The notes under the pieces: model-generated
Seen by the model: only the letters and a program-made list of their open reading frames with translations
Told to the model about the DNA's origin: nothing
The model's database searches: none
In this document: positions 1 to 5,548 of the stretch, in pieces
How positions within the stretch are numbered: the stretch's first letter is position 1
Layout of the letters: every line of letters starts with the position of its first letter
Source: Acidobacteriota bacterium
Lineage (GTDB): Bacteria > Acidobacteriota > Vicinamibacteria > Vicinamibacterales > CAVVIG01
Length of the DNA stretch: 6,665 bases
Reading direction: 5' to 3'
NCBI GenBank assembly: GCA_003222555.1
Contig: QHWL01000136.1
Location: 1 to 6,665, forward strand
Program-made: the position numbers and the translations under genes

Positions 1-349
1 TGCCAAACGCCATTCGAAAGAGCGTCACGCCGATGAAGGCGACCACCGGTGGTTTCCAGCGCCGCACTTTTTTGCCTAACGTGCGGACGCCGGCGGCGTA
101 TTCCGCACGTCTGAGCGTATCGATCCCTGGCGTCGGCCGCGCGATGAGATTGGTGATGCCGAAACCCCATTCAGGCAGGCGGCGGTCGTCTTCGGTGAAG
201 ATGGGCTCCGGAACGAGGCCAGATTCGAACAGCAGTTTCCAGAAACGGTTCGAATGGCCCGCGAAGTGATGGCCGATGGTCGCGGATCGGATTCCCGGAT
301 TGATGCCGACAAGGAGAACTCGAACTCCCGGCCGGATGCAATCACGCAA
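1..349 (-). CDS. mug: Mug/TDG-family G:T/U mismatch-specific DNA glycosylase, partial (C-terminus beyond left edge)
   Basis: Enzymes of this family remove uracil, thymine or alkylated bases opposite guanine and start base excision repair in the cytoplasm. The minus strand reads 116 codons and then leaves the window. Visible motifs are RPGVRVLLVGINPG at residues 6-19, where N17 corresponds to the catalytic Asn of the GINPG motif in E. coli Mug, then HFAGHSNRFWKLL at 28-40 and WGFGITNLIARPT at 61-73, all in the order expected for the family. The second active-site motif (around NPSG) lies outside the window. No ATG is available. TTG at 349 fits the length of the E. coli N-terminus; other in-frame TTG codons are at 370 and 400, and the frame stays open back to 475. 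The chosen TTG sits inside an AATTTACAATTG-type repeat with no Shine-Dalgarno sequence. The gene is divergent from the EVE gene. Family assignment is firm; the start is uncertain. Confidence 0.9.
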   Translation of the reverse strand, partial: MRDCIRPGVRVLLVGINPGIRSATIGHHFAGHSNRFWKLLFESGLVPEPIFTEDDRRLPEWGFGITNLIARPTPGIDTLRRAEYAAGVRTLGKKVRRWKPPVVAFIGVTLFRMAFG

Positions 350-376
350 TTTACAATTGACAATTGACAATTTACG
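347..376. repeat. AATTTAC/AATTGAC 7-mer repeat, left arm
   Basis: CAATTTACAATTGACAATTG continues into a further ACAATTTAC. It consists of imperfect 7-base units of the same family as the arrays at 439-462 and 5494-5524. Together with the copy at 439-462 it forms a long imperfect inverted repeat between the two divergent genes. The left end contains the putative TTG start of mug. Confidence 0.75.
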
Positions 377-392
377 AAGAGACTTTTCTGAT
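364..392 (+). promoter_or_regulatory. Possible sigma70-like promoter for the EVE gene
   Basis: TTGACA at 364-369 is a perfect -35 match and is followed after 17 bases by TCTGAT at 387-392, which matches four of six positions of TATAAT. Transcription would begin about 60 bases before the EVE ATG. The -35 box is itself part of the repeat, where TTGACA also occurs at 357-362, so the match may be coincidental. No experimental support is visible. Confidence 0.25.
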
Positions 393-399
393 CCTGTCA

Positions 400-428
400 A
401 GACTTTCCGTTTCAGACTTTCCGTTTCA
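400..428. repeat. 14-bp perfect tandem duplication in the mug/EVE intergenic region
   Basis: GACTTTCCGTTTCA occurs twice head to tail, at 401-414 and 415-428, with an extra matching A at 400. It lies in the spacer between the two arms of the 7-mer repeat, within the shared upstream region of the divergent genes. A slippage duplication and a tandem regulator site are both possible; the sequence alone does not decide. Confidence 0.9.
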
Positions 429-438
429 CTTTGTAAAG

Positions 439-462
439 TGTAAATTGTAAATTGTGAATTGT
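439..462. repeat. TTGTAAA-family 7-mer repeat, right arm
   Basis: The run TGTAAATTGTAAATTGTGAA continues to TTGT directly before the EVE ATG. It is the inverse of the array at 347-376 and of the same family as 5494-5524. The ATG and the next codons (ATGAATTGG) continue the repeat-like sequence, and no Shine-Dalgarno motif is present. Confidence 0.75.
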
Positions 463-876
463 ATGAATTGGTTATTCAAGGAAGAGCCCACCCACTACAG
501 CTTCGACGAGCTCGTCAAGGACCGGAAAACCGTGTGGAGCGGCGTGAAAAACCCGCTCGCCCAGAAACACCTTCGCGCGGTCAGGAAAGGCGACAGCATC
601 TTCTATTACCACACGGCAAACGAAAAGGCCGTTGTCGGAATCGCGAAAGCACTCGGAGACGCCTATCCCGACCCGAAAGATAAAACGGGCAAGCAGGCGG
701 TGGTCGACGTCGCTCCGTCCAGGAAGCTGCCCCGGCCGGTGACCCTCGCCGAGATCAAAGCCGACGCGGCGTTCAAGACGTTTCCGCTCGTCCGGATCTC
801 ACGACTGTCGGTGATGCCGGTCACCGACGCGGAATGGAAACGGATCGAGACGCTGGCGGGAAAGACGGGGGCGTGA
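463..876 (+). CDS. EVE-domain (PUA-like superfamily) protein
   Basis: This is a single-domain 137-residue protein of the EVE family (PF01878, related to eukaryotic THYN1). Family members bind modified cytosines in DNA, and some are fused to restriction or repair enzymes. Family features in order are MNWLFKEEP at 1-9 (usually MxYWLFKSEP), YSFDEL at 12-17, TVWSGVKN at 23-30 (usually WdGVRN), GDSIFYYH at 43-50, KAVVGIAKA at 55-63, AYPDP at 67-71, LPRPVTLAEIKAD at 89-101 and SRLSVMPVTDAEW at 113-125. The length is normal for a stand-alone EVE protein. ATG at 463 gives the canonical N-terminus; an in-frame TTG at 454 would only add repeat-derived residues. No Shine-Dalgarno sequence precedes it, so initiation may be leaderless or weak. 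Divergence from mug suggests, without proving, a shared role in handling unusual bases. The exact ligand cannot be inferred. Confidence 0.9.
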   Translation: MNWLFKEEPTHYSFDELVKDRKTVWSGVKNPLAQKHLRAVRKGDSIFYYHTANEKAVVGIAKALGDAYPDPKDKTGKQAVVDVAPSRKLPRPVTLAEIKADAAFKTFPLVRISRLSVMPVTDAEWKRIETLAGKTGA

Positions 877-890
877 GAAGTCCCGCCCAA

Positions 891-919
891 GAGCCTGTCA
901 AAAAACGACGTTTGAACGC
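891..919. repeat. 29-bp perfect direct repeat, copy 1
   Basis: The copy begins GAGCCTGTCAAAAAA and ends TTTGAACGC, and is identical over 29 bases to positions 1018-1046. The offset is 127 bases. The flanking bases differ at both ends, so the repeat boundaries are sharp. It carries an A6 tract, which is T6 on the minus strand. Confidence 0.95.
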
Positions 920-922
920 AGC

Positions 923-941
923 CGCCTTCGCGCCGAAGGCG
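923..941. repeat. GC-rich hairpin (8-bp stem, 3-base loop)
   Basis: CGCCTTCG at 923-930 pairs perfectly with CGAAGGCG at 934-941 across the loop CGC. It lies between the two 29-bp direct repeats. There is no T-run immediately after it on either strand, so a classical terminator is not supported. Confidence 0.8.
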
Positions 942-976
942 CTCCGGCGAGCCTCGCCGAAGCTCGGGGAGAACCA

Positions 977-995
977 CGCCGAGCTTCGCTCGGCG
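977..995. repeat. GC-rich hairpin (8-bp stem, TTC loop)
   Basis: CGCCGAGC at 977-984 pairs perfectly with GCTCGGCG at 988-995. A perfect 10-bp palindrome, CGAAGCTTCG, follows at 1004-1013. All of these share the CGAAG/CTTCG vocabulary of the hairpin at 923-941, which suggests one composite element between the 29-bp repeats. Confidence 0.8.
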
Positions 996-1017
996 GTTTG
1001 AGGCGAAGCTTCGTTAC

Positions 1018-1046
1018 GAGCCTGTCAAAAAACGACGTTTGAACGC
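1018..1046. repeat. 29-bp perfect direct repeat, copy 2
   Basis: Second copy of the element at 891-919, with no mismatches and the same A6 tract. The 98 bases between the copies hold the two hairpins and the palindrome. Confidence 0.95.
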
Positions 1047-1063
1047 GGAGCTCACGGAAAAAT

Positions 1064-1133
1064 GCAACCACGAAGACACGAAAACACGAAAAGTACGTTG
1101 GCGTTCCTCGTGTCTGCGTGCTTTCGTGGTTGC
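1064..1133. repeat. CACGAARRC 9-mer inverted repeat, copy 1
   Basis: The left arm at 1064-1090 (GCAACCACGAAGACACGAAA and onward) is the reverse complement of the right arm at 1107-1133 with about five mismatches in 27 bases. Each arm is built of 9-base units of the form CACGAARRC. One arm differs from the minus-strand arm at 2491-2519 at only two of 29 positions, so the two loci belong to one dispersed family. Confidence 0.85.
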
Positions 1134-1154
1134 CTTCAACTCGAGCAAGAACTT

Positions 1155-1181
1155 CTCTGCGGCCTCCGCGGTCTCTGCGTT
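1155..1181. repeat. CTCTGCGGY 9-mer tandem array (3 units)
   Basis: Three 9-base units follow one another: CTCTGCGGC, CTCCGCGGT and CTCTGCGTT. The period equals that of the neighbouring CACGAARRC element but the unit is unrelated in sequence. It is non-coding as far as can be seen, and lies 31 bases beyond the MFS stop codon. Confidence 0.7.
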
Positions 1182-1212
1182 GAAGTGATTTGCTCACAAT
1201 CTCTCAAGGCAG

Positions 1213-2406
1213 TCAGGAGCGTTCAGTCGTAGTGTCCGGCTTTTGCCGGACGTGAGGGTCCGCTTTTGCCAACAGGACCGTGACGACGACGAGCACGGGC
1301 GACCACAAAAGCGCCAGCCACGCAAACCCCATCCGTTCGAACAGGAAGCCGCCCAGCGCGGGTCCGCCGAGCAGGCCCACACCCCACGCCACGTTGTACA
1401 AGCCGTAAGCGACGCCAAACGATCCAACGCCCGCCTGCGATACGGCCTCAGCCATGTATGCGAGCGACGGCGTGATGACGCATGCCATCGTCGCTGCCTG
1501 GAGCGCGAAGAGGCCGATGGCCGACGGATAGCTCCAGGCACGGCTCAACCACGGGAGCCCGCACGCGACGAGCACCAGGCCAATGATGGTGAGGCGGCGG
1601 CCGCCCGAGCGATCGGCGAGCCGGCCAAAGAGAGGATGCAGCACGGAGGAAACGAGCGCGCTAATCCCGAACACGAAGCCGATTCGCGCGGGACCGAGAC
1701 CAAGCCGGGCCGACAGAAAAAGCGGCAGGACGGGCTCGAGCATGCACATCGTCGCCGACACGGCGACGACGGCGGAGAAGCACGCGGCGACCGCCGGTAT
1801 TCGCATCACGGTCGATGCCGGCACGCGGTCCAGCGCCGCGTGCTGCTTCGGAATCTCGATCCAGGTGAACGCCCCCGCCGCGAGGAGGGCCATCGCGCCG
1901 ACCGCGACGAACGGCAGCCGGATCCCGCCGATCTCGTAGAGCCAGCCGCCGAGCAAGGGTCCGAGCATGAATCCCACGCTGGTGCCGGACATGACCAGCC
2001 CCAGGATGCGGCCGCGCTCGGCAGGCCCGTACAAGTCCGCAATCAGCGCGAAGCCGACCACCCACGTCACCGCGTCGGCGGCGCCCTGGACCAGGCGCGC
2101 CGCGAAGAGCCAGAGCAATCCCTCCGCGAATGCGAAGAGGAGCGTCGCCACCGCCAGCGCGATGAGTCCGCCGACCAGCGGCGCCTTCCGCCCGATGCGA
2201 TCCGAGACCGCGCCCATCGGCATCGACACCCCGAGCAGCGTCACGCCGAAAGATGCAAACAGCAGTCCGATCATCGTGGGCGACGCGCCGAGCCGGCGGC
2301 TCAGATCCGGCAGGACTGGAACGGCAACCGAGTAGGCCACGATGTCGGTGAAGGTCGCGAGCATCACGAGCGCGACGGCGAAGGCGCGAGATGCCCGCAA
2401 AGACAT
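1213..2406 (-). CDS. MFS transporter, DHA1 (drug:H+ antiporter-like) family
   Basis: This is a 397-residue inner-membrane protein with about 12 hydrophobic segments. Proton-coupled export of small molecules is the usual role of the family; the substrate is unknown. Visible signatures are an acidic residue in helix 1 (D21), motif A GAVSDRIGRK at 65-74 in the loop between helices 2 and 3, motif B RLVQG at 104-108, and the antiporter motif C region SGTSVGFMLGPLLGG at 140-154. A second motif-A-like loop, GRLADRSGGRR, lies at 261-271 in the second half. ATG at 2406 is preferred; a GTG at 2469 would add 21 hydrophilic residues read through the CACGAA repeat. The last 12 residues, VRQKPDTTTERS, come from a REP-like hairpin and are probably not functional. 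It is the last of four co-directional genes, 115 bases after glgB. Confidence 0.9.
   Translation of the reverse strand: MSLRASRAFAVALVMLATFTDIVAYSVAVPVLPDLSRRLGASPTMIGLLFASFGVTLLGVSMPMGAVSDRIGRKAPLVGGLIALAVATLLFAFAEGLLWLFAARLVQGAADAVTWVVGFALIADLYGPAERGRILGLVMSGTSVGFMLGPLLGGWLYEIGGIRLPFVAVGAMALLAAGAFTWIEIPKQHAALDRVPASTVMRIPAVAACFSAVVAVSATMCMLEPVLPLFLSARLGLGPARIGFVFGISALVSSVLHPLFGRLADRSGGRRLTIIGLVLVACGLPWLSRAWSYPSAIGLFALQAATMACVITPSLAYMAEAVSQAGVGSFGVAYGLYNVAWGVGLLGGPALGGFLFERMGFAWLALLWSPVLVVVTVLLAKADPHVRQKPDTTTERS
1234..1251. repeat. REP-like perfect hairpin inside the transporter's 3' end
   Basis: GTCCGGC at 1234-1240 pairs with GCCGGAC at 1245-1251 around a TTTT loop. Read on the minus strand it supplies exactly six in-frame codons, VRQKPD, 12 residues before the stop. 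It may stabilise or end the transcript, as palindromes at gene ends often do. Confidence 0.85.
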
Positions 2407-2449
2407 AGCTGCTTGGATGGACGACGAGGGTTTGTGTGGCGCTTGCGGG

Positions 2450-2519
2450 CCACGAAGGCACGAAAGCACGAAGAAGAAACCCCTAATTGTTTTTCGTGTC
2501 TTCGTGTTTTCGTGGTTGC
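2450..2519. repeat. CACGAARRC 9-mer inverted repeat, copy 2
   Basis: The left arm at 2450-2473 (CCACGAAGGCACGAAAGCAC and onward) and the right arm at 2492-2515 are reverse complements with about five mismatches in 24 bases. The right arm extends to GGTTGC at 2519. It fills most of the 115-base gap between the glgB stop and the MFS start and matches the element at 1064-1133. It begins immediately after the glgB stop codon, so it could fold at the 3' end of the glgB transcript. Confidence 0.85.
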
Positions 2520-2521
2520 AT

Positions 2522-4723
2522 TCAAGCTCGCTTCTTCAGGAACAAACAGCCGAGCGGCGGGACCATCAGGCGGATCGACTGGTCGAAGCCGTGCGAGGCA
2601 ATCGGCTCGCTGCCCACGCCACCGCCGTTGCCGACATTGCTCCCGCCGTAGACCGAGGCGTCGCTGTTGATGAGCTCAGCGTACCACCCGGGCTCGGGCA
2701 CCCCGACGCGGTAATCGCCGCGCGGCACGGGGGTGAAGTTGAAGATTGCCACCACGAAATCGTGTCGGTCGCGCGCAAAGCGAAGCATCGAGAGCACGCT
2801 GTTCTCGTTGTCGTTGCAATCGATCCAGCGGAAGCCGCCCGGATCGAAATCGCACTCGTGCAGTGACGGCTCGACGTGATACCGCCAGTTGAGCTCCTGG
2901 ATGTAACGGCGGACGCCCTGATGTGCCCGCTCGTCGAGCAGATGCCAATCGAGGCTGCGATCGTGGCTCCATTCGCTCCACTGTCCGAACTCGTCGCCCA
3001 TGAACAACAACTTCTTACCCGGATGCCCGTACATATAGCCGTAGAGCGTACGGAGCGTGGCGAACTTCTGCCACGGGTCGCCCGCGATCTTGTCGAGCAT
3101 CGACCCTTTGCCGTGAACCACCTCGTCGTGCGAGAACGGCAGAATAAAGTTCTCGGTGTGCATGTAGAGCGCTGAAAAGGTCACCAGATTGTGATGCCAG
3201 CGCCGATGCACCGGGTCTTCGCGCGCGTATTCGAGGAGGTCGTGCATCCACCCCATGTTCCATTTGTACGTGAAGCCCAGGCCGCCGAGGTGCGCCGGGC
3301 GGCTCACGCCCGGCCACGCCGTTGATTCTTCGGCCGCGGTGATCGATCCGGGGTGCTCGCCGTGCGTCAGCGTATTGAGCTCTTGAAGAAAGCTGATGGC
3401 TTCGAGGTTCTCGCGCCCGCCGAAGCGGTTGGCGATCCACTGGCCGTCGGTTCGCGAGTAATCGAGGTACAGCATCGACGCGACGGCATCGACGCGCAGG
3501 CCGTCGACATGGTACTCCTCGAGCCAGAACAGCGCGTTCGACAGCAGGAAGTTTCTCACCTCGTTGCGGCCGTAGTTGAAGATGAGCGTGCCCCAGTCCC
3601 GATGCTCGCCCTGCCGCGGGTCGGCATGCTCGTACAGCGCCGTGCCGTCGAATTGCGCAAGGCCGTGGGCATCCCTCGGGAAATGGCCGGGTACCCAATC
3701 GAGAATGACTCCCAGGCCGGCCTGATGACAGGCGTCGACCAGGACCTTGAAGTCGTCGGGCGGCCCGAAGCGGCTGGTCGGCGCAAAGAACCCGAGCACC
3801 TGATAGCCCCACGATCCCGAAAACGGATGCTCCATCACCGGCAGCAGCTCGATGTGCGTGAAGCCCATTTCCTTCACATACGGCACGAGCCGATGCGCCA
3901 TCTCGCGGTAGGTGAGGAAGCGGTTGCCCTCTTCGGGCACGCGCGCCCAGGATCCGAGATGAACTTCGTAAATCGCGGCCGGCCGATCGAGCCACCCGCC
4001 GCGCCCGGGCCGCGCCGCCAGCCACGCCTGGTCGTGCCACTGGTAGTGCGAGATGTCGCGGACAACCGACGCCGATTGCGGCGGCACTTCGAACGCGAAG
4101 CCGAACGGATCGCTCTTTTTCAGCAGCGCGCCCGATTTGGCACGGATCTCGAACTTGTATTTTTCGCCGTCGGCCAGATCGGGGATGAAGATCTCCCAGA
4201 TGCCGTTCGGCACGAGCAACCGCATCGGGTACACGCGTCCGTCCCACCCGTTGAAGTCCCCGATGAGGCTCACGCGTTCGGCGTTCGGCGCCCACAGGGC
4301 GAAGTGCACGCCGGTCGTTGAGCCGACGGCGACCCGGTGCGCCCCGAGCTTTTCGAACGCGCGGTGATGTGTCCCTTCGGCGAGCAGATGCAGGTCGAAG
4401 TCGGTCAGCACGCGGCCGTAGCGGTACGGATCGTCAGCCTCGACCTGGTGGCTGCCGGGGTAGGTGATGCGGAGGCGGTAGTCGGTCGCATCGGCGACGC
4501 GGATTTCGAACAGACCTGCCGGATCGCGCCGCGTCATGGGACGAACCTCGCCCGCCCCCAAGCGGAGGTCGATGGCGACGGCCGCCGGCTGAAACGCGCG
4601 CACGACGGCGCCGCTGCCGCTCTCGTCAGGGTGCGGGCCGAGCACCGCGAACGGGTCGCGATTCTGGCCCGCCGCCAGCGCGGCCAGAGCGCTCTCGAGC
4701 ATGGTGTCGTGACCGACCGGCAT
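2522..4723 (-). CDS. glgB: 1,4-alpha-glucan branching enzyme (GH13, glycogen branching)
   Basis: The 733-residue cytoplasmic enzyme makes alpha-1,6 branches in glycogen by cutting alpha-1,4 chains and transferring them. Its length matches E. coli GlgB (728), including the extra N-terminal module (roughly 1-115, with DPFAVLGPH at 23-31). A CBM48 module follows (about 130-220, with [20 protein letters not shown]), then the GH13 barrel (about 240-610) and a C-terminal beta domain. Catalytic residues are all present: nucleophile D412 in DGLRVDAV, acid/base E465 in TAAEEST and D533 in [12 protein letters not shown]. Other conserved blocks are LDWVPGHFP at 341-349 and [11 protein letters not shown] at 575-585. 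ATG at 4723 is chosen; ATG at 4702 (residue 8) is also possible, and neither has a strong ribosome site. No other glg gene is in the window, so its partners must lie elsewhere. It appears intact and functional. Confidence 0.98.
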   Translation of the reverse strand: MPVGHDTMLESALAALAAGQNRDPFAVLGPHPDESGSGAVVRAFQPAAVAIDLRLGAGEVRPMTRRDPAGLFEIRVADATDYRLRITYPGSHQVEADDPYRYGRVLTDFDLHLLAEGTHHRAFEKLGAHRVAVGSTTGVHFALWAPNAERVSLIGDFNGWDGRVYPMRLLVPNGIWEIFIPDLADGEKYKFEIRAKSGALLKKSDPFGFAFEVPPQSASVVRDISHYQWHDQAWLAARPGRGGWLDRPAAIYEVHLGSWARVPEEGNRFLTYREMAHRLVPYVKEMGFTHIELLPVMEHPFSGSWGYQVLGFFAPTSRFGPPDDFKVLVDACHQAGLGVILDWVPGHFPRDAHGLAQFDGTALYEHADPRQGEHRDWGTLIFNYGRNEVRNFLLSNALFWLEEYHVDGLRVDAVASMLYLDYSRTDGQWIANRFGGRENLEAISFLQELNTLTHGEHPGSITAAEESTAWPGVSRPAHLGGLGFTYKWNMGWMHDLLEYAREDPVHRRWHHNLVTFSALYMHTENFILPFSHDEVVHGKGSMLDKIAGDPWQKFATLRTLYGYMYGHPGKKLLFMGDEFGQWSEWSHDRSLDWHLLDERAHQGVRRYIQELNWRYHVEPSLHECDFDPGGFRWIDCNDNENSVLSMLRFARDRHDFVVAIFNFTPVPRGDYRVGVPEPGWYAELINSDASVYGGSNVGNGGGVGSEPIASHGFDQSIRLMVPPLGCLFLKKRA

Positions 4724-4729
4724 ATCTTC

Positions 4730-4830
4730 GAAGTTAGAAGGTAGAAGGAAAAAGGAAAAAGCAAGAAGGTAGATTTGCCTTCCGCTTTTTGCCTTTTGCC
4801 TTTTGCCTTCTTATTTTTGCCTTCTTACTT
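4730..4830. repeat. Polypurine/polypyrimidine imperfect inverted repeat between ppi and glgB
   Basis: On the plus strand a purine-rich block at 4730-4772 (units like GAAGGTAGAAGGAAAAAGG) is followed by a pyrimidine-rich block at 4774-4830 built of TTTTGCC and CTTCTTA units. The two halves are imperfect reverse complements. The element occupies nearly the whole 107-base gap, starting just after the cyclophilin stop. On the transcribed strand it would give a long A/G-rich stem with a C/U-rich partner, which could end or attenuate transcription, but no standard terminator is recognisable. Confidence 0.75.
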
Positions 4831-5481
4831 CTATTTAGCGATTGCGATCGTGGCCTTCCTGATATAGTCGAGCTTTGGGAACTCTTTGGTCAGGTACGCG
4901 TTGCCTTCGGCGGTAATGCGTCCCTGGTTCGGGCTCTCCCCGTACTGGCTGGTGATCTTCTCGGCGACGTCCATACCGGAGACCACCTGACCGAACGGCG
5001 CGAAGCCCTGACTGTCGAGGAAGCCGTTGTCTTTGAAGTTGATGAATACTTGCGTGCCGCGTGAATTGGGAGCCCCCGTTTTCGCGAACGTGACGTAGCC
5101 CTTCTTATTGGTCTCTTTGGTCGGTTCGTCCTTCAGAGTCGCGCCCTGCCACGCCGCCGTCACCGCCGGGTCCCCGTTCATCCCGAACTGCACCATGAAA
5201 TTGGGCACGACGCGGAAGAACCGCGCGTTGTCGAAAAATCCGTTCTTGACGAGGTTGTAGAAACGATCGGCGCCGAGCGGCGCCCAGTCGCGGTGCACTT
5301 CGATGACGATGGCGCCGGCGCTGGTGTCGAAGTTGGCCTTGTAGGTCGCGGGTGCCGTTTCCTTGAGCGACGCCGGGTTCTTGAGCGATGCCGCCCCGGC
5401 CGCCTGACCGGCCGCGAAAAGCGAAGCCGTCACGAGCGTGAGCGCTGCGACGGTGACGACTGCTGACAACACGAGTTTCAT
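4831..5481 (-). CDS. Exported cyclophilin-type peptidyl-prolyl cis-trans isomerase
   Basis: The 216-residue protein catalyses proline cis-trans isomerisation and probably assists folding outside the cytoplasm. Residues 1-30 form a signal peptide: MK, a hydrophobic stretch LVLSAVVTVAALTLV, then small residues AAGQAAGA suited to signal peptidase I. The cyclophilin fold starts near 47. Visible motifs are APLGADRFYNLVKNGFFDNARFFRVVPNFMVQFG at 67-100, with catalytic R90 and active-site F95, M96 and Q98; SRGTQVFINF at 140-149; and LDSQGFAPFGQVVSGMDV at 155-172. Replacement of the human-type Trp by F160 is usual in bacteria. A C-terminal tail, GNAYLTKEFPKLDYIRKA, follows the core. ATG at 5481 has a strong GGAGG site; the frame is open upstream to 5595 but there reads through phzF and repeat DNA. 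It lies 67 bases after phzF. Confidence 0.95.
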   Translation of the reverse strand: MKLVLSAVVTVAALTLVTASLFAAGQAAGAASLKNPASLKETAPATYKANFDTSAGAIVIEVHRDWAPLGADRFYNLVKNGFFDNARFFRVVPNFMVQFGMNGDPAVTAAWQGATLKDEPTKETNKKGYVTFAKTGAPNSRGTQVFINFKDNGFLDSQGFAPFGQVVSGMDVAEKITSQYGESPNQGRITAEGNAYLTKEFPKLDYIRKATIAIAK

Positions 5482-5485
5482 CGCA

Positions 5486-5492
5486 CCCTCCC
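5486..5492 (-). promoter_or_regulatory. Strong Shine-Dalgarno site for the exported cyclophilin
   Basis: GGGAGGG on the minus strand contains GGAGG ending five bases before the ATG at 5481. It decides the start and rules out the 38-residue upstream extension. It is the clearest ribosome binding site in the window, and it sits between the TTGTAAA array and the gene. Confidence 0.8.
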
Positions 5493-5493
5493 T

Positions 5494-5524
5494 TTGTAAA
5501 TTGTAAATTGTAAATTGTAAATTG
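5494..5524. repeat. TTGTAAA tandem array (4 perfect 7-mers plus TTG)
   Basis: Four perfect copies of TTGTAAA run from 5494 to 5521, followed by TTG. CTGATTGCTG at 5525-5534 is a looser continuation. This AT-only-but-for-one-G block stands out in GC-rich DNA and lies just upstream of the cyclophilin ribosome site. It belongs to the same family as the arrays at 347-376 and 439-462. Confidence 0.95.
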
Positions 5525-5548
5525 CTGATTGCTGTTTCTCTTTTCTTC

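Larger units (their letters stand above)
877..1212. other. 336-base gene-free region between convergent genes, filled with repeats
   Basis: This tail-to-tail gap between the EVE gene and the MFS transporter holds no credible gene. The reading frames crossing it translate the repeats (for example the string VQTSFFDRL twice) and lack family resemblance. Contents from left to right are a 29-bp direct repeat copy, two GC hairpins and a CGAAGCTTCG palindrome, the second 29-bp copy, a CACGAA-type inverted repeat, and a CTCTGCGG 9-mer array. No canonical hairpin with an adjacent T-run is seen, although the repeats may still serve as transcript ends. Confidence 0.8.

Noticed and set aside
76..363. 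95-codon minus-strand frame starting at TTG 363
   Set aside because: It is one frame off the Mug coding frame, which shows the conserved GINPG and NRFW motifs.
364..400. Minus-strand promoter for mug with TTGACA at 395-400
   Set aside because: No acceptable -10 box lies 16-18 bases downstream; at 17 bases the hexamer is TCGTAA with only two matches.
891..1046. Insertion sequence with target-site duplications
   Set aside because: The 29-bp direct repeats are too long for usual duplications, the interior is 98 bases, and there is no transposase or terminal inverted repeat.
891..1133. CRISPR array
   Set aside because: There are only two 29-bp copies, separated by 98 bases of hairpins, and the other repeats are of unrelated sequence. 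There are no regular spacers and no cas genes.
2407..2469. GTG start of the MFS transporter at 2469
   Set aside because: The added residues come mostly from the CACGAA repeat and are hydrophilic. ATG at 2406 leads directly into the first membrane helix.
1243..2670. 475-codon plus-strand open frame opposite the MFS gene
   Set aside because: It is rich in R, H, E, Q and A, with no domain or membrane pattern, and is antisense to a clear transporter. It is a typical GC-rich shadow frame.
3015..4295. 426-codon minus-strand frame and a 322-codon plus-strand frame (3353-4321) within glgB
   Set aside because: Both overlap the fully conserved GlgB coding sequence in other frames and have arginine-rich translations without motifs.
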